NCBI RefSeq assembly: GCF_020085105.1
Contig: NC_058051.1
Span: 17,768,455 to 17,832,454 of the forward strand
Length of the DNA stretch: 64,000 nucleotides
Direction: 5' to 3'
Source: Siniperca chuatsi
Taxonomy: Eukaryota > Chordata > Actinopteri > Centrarchiformes > Sinipercidae
In this document: positions 59,440 through 64,000 of the stretch, one piece after another
Layout of the letters: each line of letters begins with the position of its first letter
Numbering within the stretch: position 1 is the first letter of the stretch
Program-made: the position numbers and the translations under genes
Notes under the pieces: generated by a model
The model's database searches: none
Seen by the model: the letters and a program-made list of their open reading frames with translations, nothing else
What the model was told of the DNA's origin: nothing

Positions 59440-60010
59440 ACAGGTGGCTACAAAACTATTTCAGAAATTTACAACAGGATGCTTTCTATTGCTCCTCTGT
59501 ATAAGTTAATAAGAACTCGGCACAGGAATTTTGCCTTAAGAAATACACCCGTTTCTGAGCTTTCTTGACCAGGGTAGAGATGTGAGAGGACCATGTCAGG
59601 TTCTCTGTGATGCTGGTTCCCAGGAACCTAAAACTATTCACCTGCTCCACCTCAGATCCACTGATATAGACAGGGGTGTGTGTCTATGCCTCCTTTTTCC
59701 TAAAATCAAATGAGCACAAGAGTGGAAGAGGTGTGACCACCAATCTGAACTGTCTGGGGTCTGTTTGTAAGGAAGTCCAATATCCAGTTGGAGAGTGTGG
59801 CACTCAAGCCCAGAGTGCTAAGTTTTGCAATAATGTTTCATGGGGGAGATTGTGTTGAATGCTGAGCTGAAATCAACAAACAGCATTCTGGTGTGAATGG
59901 CATCCTCTGTGGATCTGTTGGTTCTGTATGCAAACTGATGAGGGTCCAGGTTGACTGGGATGTTGTTGTTTATGTGCTGTAGAGCCAGTATCTCAAAGCA
60001 CTTCATCACA
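59440..60010 (-). mobile_element. LINE fragment (CR1/L2/Rex1-like reverse transcriptase), 5'- and 3'-truncated
   Basis: The minus strand reads, with breaks: [20 protein letters not shown] and [15 protein letters not shown] (RT motifs 2 and A), then VYISGSEVEQVNSFRFLGTS, LTWSSHISTLVKKAQKR and, after a frameshift, INLYRGAIESILL. These are the palm and thumb of an AP-endonuclease-class fish LINE. It is not related to the Rex6-like copies at 6-9 kb. Confidence 0.7.
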
Positions 60011-60018
60011 CTTCATTA

Positions 60019-60050
60019 TTACTGTTATTATTATTATTATTATTATTATT
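60019..60050. repeat. (TTA)n trinucleotide repeat
   Basis: About ten TTA units, one imperfect. Confidence 0.85.
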
Positions 60051-60054
60051 ATAT

Positions 60055-60190
60055 TTTCAACACTTTAACCTGCACTAGGTTTACTGTACATTTGCAAATT
60101 AGAATATACAGCATGATGAAATCTACCTGGCCAAAGCCTTCTCTCCAGTCAGACGGATTTCCCTCGGGATAAATAAAGTTCTGTCTTATA
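60055..60190 (+). mobile_element. LINE/SINE 3' tail fragment
   Basis: Ends TTTCCCTCGGGATAAATAAA followed by GTTCTGTCTTAT, the characteristic 3' end of several fish LINE/SINE families, in the opposite orientation to the RT fragment beside it. Confidence 0.4.
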
Positions 60191-60740
60191 TCTCATCTTT
60201 ATTCTGACAATGGACAGGACGAGTGTCATGTTCTGTAGATATTTCAGTTGTGATATTCATTATCAATTCGTCACTGTATATTAGATATACTTTGTGAGCT
60301 TATAATCGATGGTATAGTAGCCTATATTTATTAGATATAGCCTAGGTGAATATTTTCTCTGTGGTTGAGGGCGTCGCATGTACGTGAACTACAGTAAACA
60401 TGCACTATTGAATATGTTTATCTTTAGTGCTACTTTCCTGGATACACACCTTACCTAGTTTATGGTTTAGCATTGCGCTCGTACAAACGCAGCCTGGTTG
60501 ATCTTCCCGTAAGTAAGAGGAGGAGGAGCTCCGAAGACCATTTCTGTTTTATAGGCGCACGCTGCTCTGTCCCGTAATCTCTCATTCACTTATCCACACT
60601 CTCACAGTTTTTTTACTCACTCACAATTTTCATTTGTTCCACCCCCAAGAATTCTTCATTTAGATATTTAATGCACGAAAGTGTGAAAACACACAGGAAC
60701 AGTTTTTGCTCATACTTCATTTATATATAAGAGATATTTT
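60191..60740. other. Intergenic sequence upstream of etv7
   Basis: No gene or repeat recognised; it grades into the etv7 promoter region. Confidence 0.4.
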
Positions 60741-60752
60741 ATTCAGCGGTCT

Positions 60753-60927
60753 TATAAAAAGGCCTATGCGGCTTGATCGCGCTCAAGTGTAGTAAAATGT
60801 TTTCCCTCTGCGGTTGCTTCCTCCAATCAGCCTATTTTGCACACACCCCCTGCAAGGATTATGTTTCTTTCGTTTTCATTTCCCGGAAGGCTCGGATGTG
60901 AAAATAGTAGAGTATTATTTCTTCGAA
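60753..60927 (+). promoter_or_regulatory. etv7 promoter region with TATA, ISRE, GAS and ETS sites
   Basis: TATAAAAA lies at 60753-60760. GTTTCTTTCGTTTTCATTTC at 60863-60882 is, on the minus strand, a run of GAAA units spaced as in an ISRE/IRF element. It overlaps TTCCCGGAA at 60880-60888, a perfect TTCN3GAA STAT site, and CCGGAAG at 60883-60889, an ETS core. A second STAT-type TTCTTCGAA is at 60919-60927. Mammalian ETV7 is interferon-inducible, so the arrangement fits the gene. If the TATA is used, these sites would fall in the 5' UTR; otherwise initiation is further downstream. Confidence 0.5.
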
Positions 60928-60951
60928 AGTTATATTCAATCTTCATTTAAA

Positions 60952-60972
60952 ATGGAGTTTGGGGAGGTTTGA
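60952..60972 (+). other. Short upstream ORF (MEFGEV) before etv7
   Basis: ATG at 60952 opens six codons and stops at TGA 60970-60972, in the same frame as the main coding start. Confidence 0.4.
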
Positions 60973-61068
60973 TCTGCAGTTTATTTCATTTATTGGACGA
61001 GTTATATGTCTGCTTATAAGGATATCATCCTGTTTTTTCGTACAGTCGAACAGATAAAAGACATTTCC

Positions 61069-63627
61069 ATGGAGAACATTTCCCCGTCACCTTTGGTCAA
61101 GGTAAGTTATGGTCAAAACCGTTTAAAAATGCGCTGTCTTTAAAAGCAGACAGGCAGGGAGCCTAACTATATTTCTATGACCAACTGCTCTGGTTTAGGC
61201 TACTGAAAATTTTGCTTTTAGGTCAAACGTTTTAAAATCGCTCTGCATTGCTGTTTCTATACGGCCACTAAGTGGTGTGTGTAGGCTACTTATGGGCACG
61301 TGTGTCCATGTTTTGCAGCAAGAAAACAGAGCAAACAGTCCTACATCCATAATGCATGCAGGGCAAGTCAACAGTCCACTCAGTGTGCATCACCCCCCCC
61401 TAAACCAGCTTCCTTTGGTCAGTCCTCCCACTCAGGAAGACCTGTGGCATCTACCTGGAAGGCTGCGTGAGTCAAACTCTCTTCTCTGTTTGACTTGTCC
61501 TTCGTTTACCTTAAAGATACCAGTCCATAAATAACATGCAGCAATGTAGATGCAACAGCCTTTACTACAGCACAAATGCCACCTGTAACAATGTGTTTTT
61601 GAATTTTGTGCATCTGTTTTCTAGGAATAAACCCATCTCTGTGGGATAAGGAGGATGTTGCCCACTGGCTCCACTGGGCTCAGAAGGAGTACTCACTGCG
61701 CCGGCCTGAAAAGGGACGCTTTGAGATGAACGGTCGAGCCCTGTGCCTGCTCACCAAGGAAGACTTCAGACGCCGCTGTCCCAGCTCAGGTAGTAATGAG
61801 TGTGTATGCAGAAAGAGAATGTGCTGACTGGTTTTGCGCCTGTGTTTTCATACGCACCCCCTGTTTTCTACAGGTGATGTTCTGTATGAGATCCTACAGT
61901 GTGTAAAACAGCAAAGGAGGAGTGTTGTCTGTGACCCCCCAAATACGTCTCCCTCCATGGCAACTGGACACATCCAGAGCCCAGTAAGCTGCCAGATACC
62001 CCCTCAGAGTGTCCAAGAGCCCCAGCCTCCCACGGTCAATGACACCCAAGGTCAGTAATGTCTAGGAGTAAATTTTTAAACATATACATAATCAGTCAGA
62101 ATCAGTTTTATTGGCCATGAATATTGACACATACAGGGAATTTGACTCCAGTTCTCAGGAGCTCTCAAAATACTCAAACACAGCGCAGAGAACAAATTAA
62201 CAGGACAATACAGACACAGACGTACAGCTAAACAAAGATATCAAGCTAAACAAATATAATCAAACTTAAACATATAGCTACAATATACAGGAAAGATCTG
62301 GACAACAAACCATCGATATTAAGGTCAGATTGTTATGTAGTGTATGCACAGGGTCGTAGCACTGGTACAGATAGCGCAAGAGTGCATGGCAGTGCAAAGA
62401 ACACACACACGACAATCACACACAGTTGATTGTTTGGGTTTCTCGCGTATCAAATCAAACTTGTTTATCCCGGTTAGACTGTGGCACGAATACTTCCTGA
62501 TCAGCCGCATGTACATGTGCAAACACATCATGCAGGAATTCATTCATTCAATGCTGAAGTTTAACCCTGACCAATGCATGCCTACCCTCAACCCTTATGC
62601 TAGTCAAAATTACACTATACTTTTTCTGTACATGTGAGGGCCAGGGGGCTAAAGAAGTAACCACAATGTCAATTGACATGTAAAAGTCCTGTGTTTAAAA
62701 ATGTAACTAAACCAGTACAATGAATAATGGCCACTTTCAGGGTGTTAAATAGTTGTAAGCAGCATTTTAATGTTCCAGATGTAAAGAAGTCTCACTATAT
62801 TATATGCTTTTAAGTAGTTTAATAAACTGCAATGCATTATATACAGTATAATGTGCTATGTTTTGTATGTAAAACGTTTATCGGCAGCTGCACCCATCAG
62901 ATAAAATTTCCACTTTTGGTGAGGACATTTTACCCTTCAGTAGAAGAATACAAACACACACACTCTTCGTTTGTCCCTACCATAAAAAAGGTGCTTTCCA
63001 TTATAGAAAGTAGGATGGGTGCCAGTGGGTGTGCCGTTGTTACCTGGAAACCCATTATCTTACAACTCCGCAGCCCAAAACAATGTTCTACATACTGTAT
63101 GCAAATAGTGAAATGGCCTCTTTGTGTTGTACATTGCATTAGCCATTAATGTACAATGTTCAAGCTGCTGAAAAATCTCTTTTGCTTTCAGTTTAGCTCT
63201 TTTTCAGTTCCTTATATTTCTCTCTCACAGTTTCCCTCGCTTTCACAACTGCAGTGTCGGCAGCTGCTGTAACCACTGTGACCAACCATCCACAGCCCAT
63301 GCCACCTCTCAGAAATCGTCCCCTGATCCTTTACACGTACCCTGCTCCACTCACACATAGTAGTGGGTATAAAAAATGGCAATATAAGAAATAAAGTGGC
63401 CTGCAGTTGTAATTATTTACTGTGATGTCTGATTTTGACCCTCTCTCTTTGTCGCTCTCTGTATCTTTTCTTCTCTCTTGTAGATGGATCAGCAGCTGTC
63501 TCTACATTGCTCCACAACCAAGTCCAGTGTCCTCCCCAAACAGAGAGCATCACCCAGGAGCCGCTCAACCTGTCCAGTCGAGAGGAGCCAAGGAGCCTGC
63601 TGCACAAAGCCAACGGCCGCATCCCAG
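61069..63627 (+). CDS. ETS variant transcription factor 7 (TEL2-like), 5' part, runs off the window
   Basis: Exons: 61069-61101, 61319-61466, 61625-61789, 61874-62050, 63231-63359 (or 63362), 63484-63627. Phases are consistent (0, then 1 throughout). Exons 2-4 encode the PNT/SAM domain: LPGRLRINPSLWDKEDVAHW, EYSLRR, FEMNGRALCLLTKEDFRRRC and SSGDVLYEILQCVKQQRRSV. GRALC, PSSGD, QRR and VC.P favour ETV7 over ETV6. Exon 6 holds a linker EPLNLSSREE like KPINLSHRE of ETV6. The ETS DNA-binding exons are expected beyond 64000. TEL-family PNT domains self-associate and the proteins act mainly as nuclear repressors. ATG 61069 has the better context (CCATGG); the in-frame ATG 61006 would add 21 residues. 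The exon 5 donor is ambiguous (GTAGTG at 63360 or GTGGGT at 63363, one codon apart). Confidence 0.85.
62051..63230 (+). other. etv7 intron 4 with a dispersed repeat
   Basis: About 62098-62300 begins with TCAGTTTTATTGGCCATGAA and CATACAGGGAATTTGACTCC, wording I associate with a common fish interspersed repeat. The rest is AT-rich and non-coding. Confidence 0.45.
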
Positions 63628-64000
63628 GTAATGTTATGTTAATTTATTAACAGTTGTATTACAGCATTCACTCTGAAAATATACGAAAACAAATGTATTT
63701 TGTCCTACACAAGGTACACAGATAATACAAATTGGACTTCCTTTTAAAAACTGTATCAAGCTATTTTTGACCACTAGGGGGTAGAAAAACTCATAGACAC
63801 AAGCCTTTGATACACTATCAGCTTCTCAATTTCTTATATATTTAGACATTCATAAAACTCACTACTCACTCACCGTATAGCACTGCCAATAGCTCCTCCT
63901 AAATGTTACACACTGGACCTTTAATAGAGCTTTAAATACCAATAATTGATGATAGTAGTATAAGGTTTGGCAACATATGTCTTATTGCTGTTTTAATCAT
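63628..64000 (+). other. etv7 intron 6 (start), with a repeat end
   Basis: No exon is seen. About 63760-63925 includes GACCACTAGGGGGTAG and TGTTACACACTGGACCTTTA, phrases typical of a dispersed fish repeat. Confidence 0.35.

Overview
This is vertebrate nuclear DNA, almost certainly from a ray-finned (probably percomorph) fish. It has short exons separated by AT-rich introns, a very high density of (CA)n/(GT)n tracts, R4/Dong-clade (Rex6-like) and CR1/L2/Rex1-like LINE remnants, Tc1-, hAT- and other MITE-type elements, and LGR6 and UBE2T arranged tail to tail as I recall them in human 1q32.1. No rRNA, tRNA, CRISPR or prokaryotic features were seen.

Layout. (1) 1-17.6 kb is gene-poor intergenic sequence. 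It holds a long-TIR MITE (461-1203), two oppositely oriented copies of a common fish repeat (about 4.3 and 12.5 kb), and a cluster of Rex6-like retrotransposon at 6.3-9.4 kb. The cluster contains a 2.5-kb decayed minus-strand copy and a small plus-strand deletion derivative with an intact endonuclease-domain ORF, all embedded in (TA)n. (2) 17.6-55.1 kb is lgr6, plus strand. I could trace 18 coding exons with consistent phases, giving a 966-residue R-spondin-receptor-type GPCR: signal peptide, LRRNT, about 16-17 LRRs, hinge, and one exon for all seven TM helices and the tail. Intron 1 is 14.3 kb. (3) 55.3-57.5 kb is ube2t, minus strand, with 6 coding exons, 190 residues and catalytic Cys86. (4) 58.4-59.4 kb is a decayed, intron-containing methyltransferase pseudogene, minus strand, with a LINE fragment next to it. 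(5) 60.7 kb to the end is the 5' part of etv7 (TEL2-like ETS factor), plus strand. Six coding exons cover the PNT/SAM domain and linker; the ETS-domain exons lie beyond the window. Its promoter region carries an ISRE/GAS/ETS composite site.

The genes are not an operon-like unit. LGR6 acts at the cell surface in Wnt/R-spondin signalling, UBE2T is the E2 of the Fanconi anaemia pathway, and ETV7 is a nuclear ETS-family factor. All exon calls were made by hand from splice signals, phase continuity and remembered family sequences; no alignments were run.
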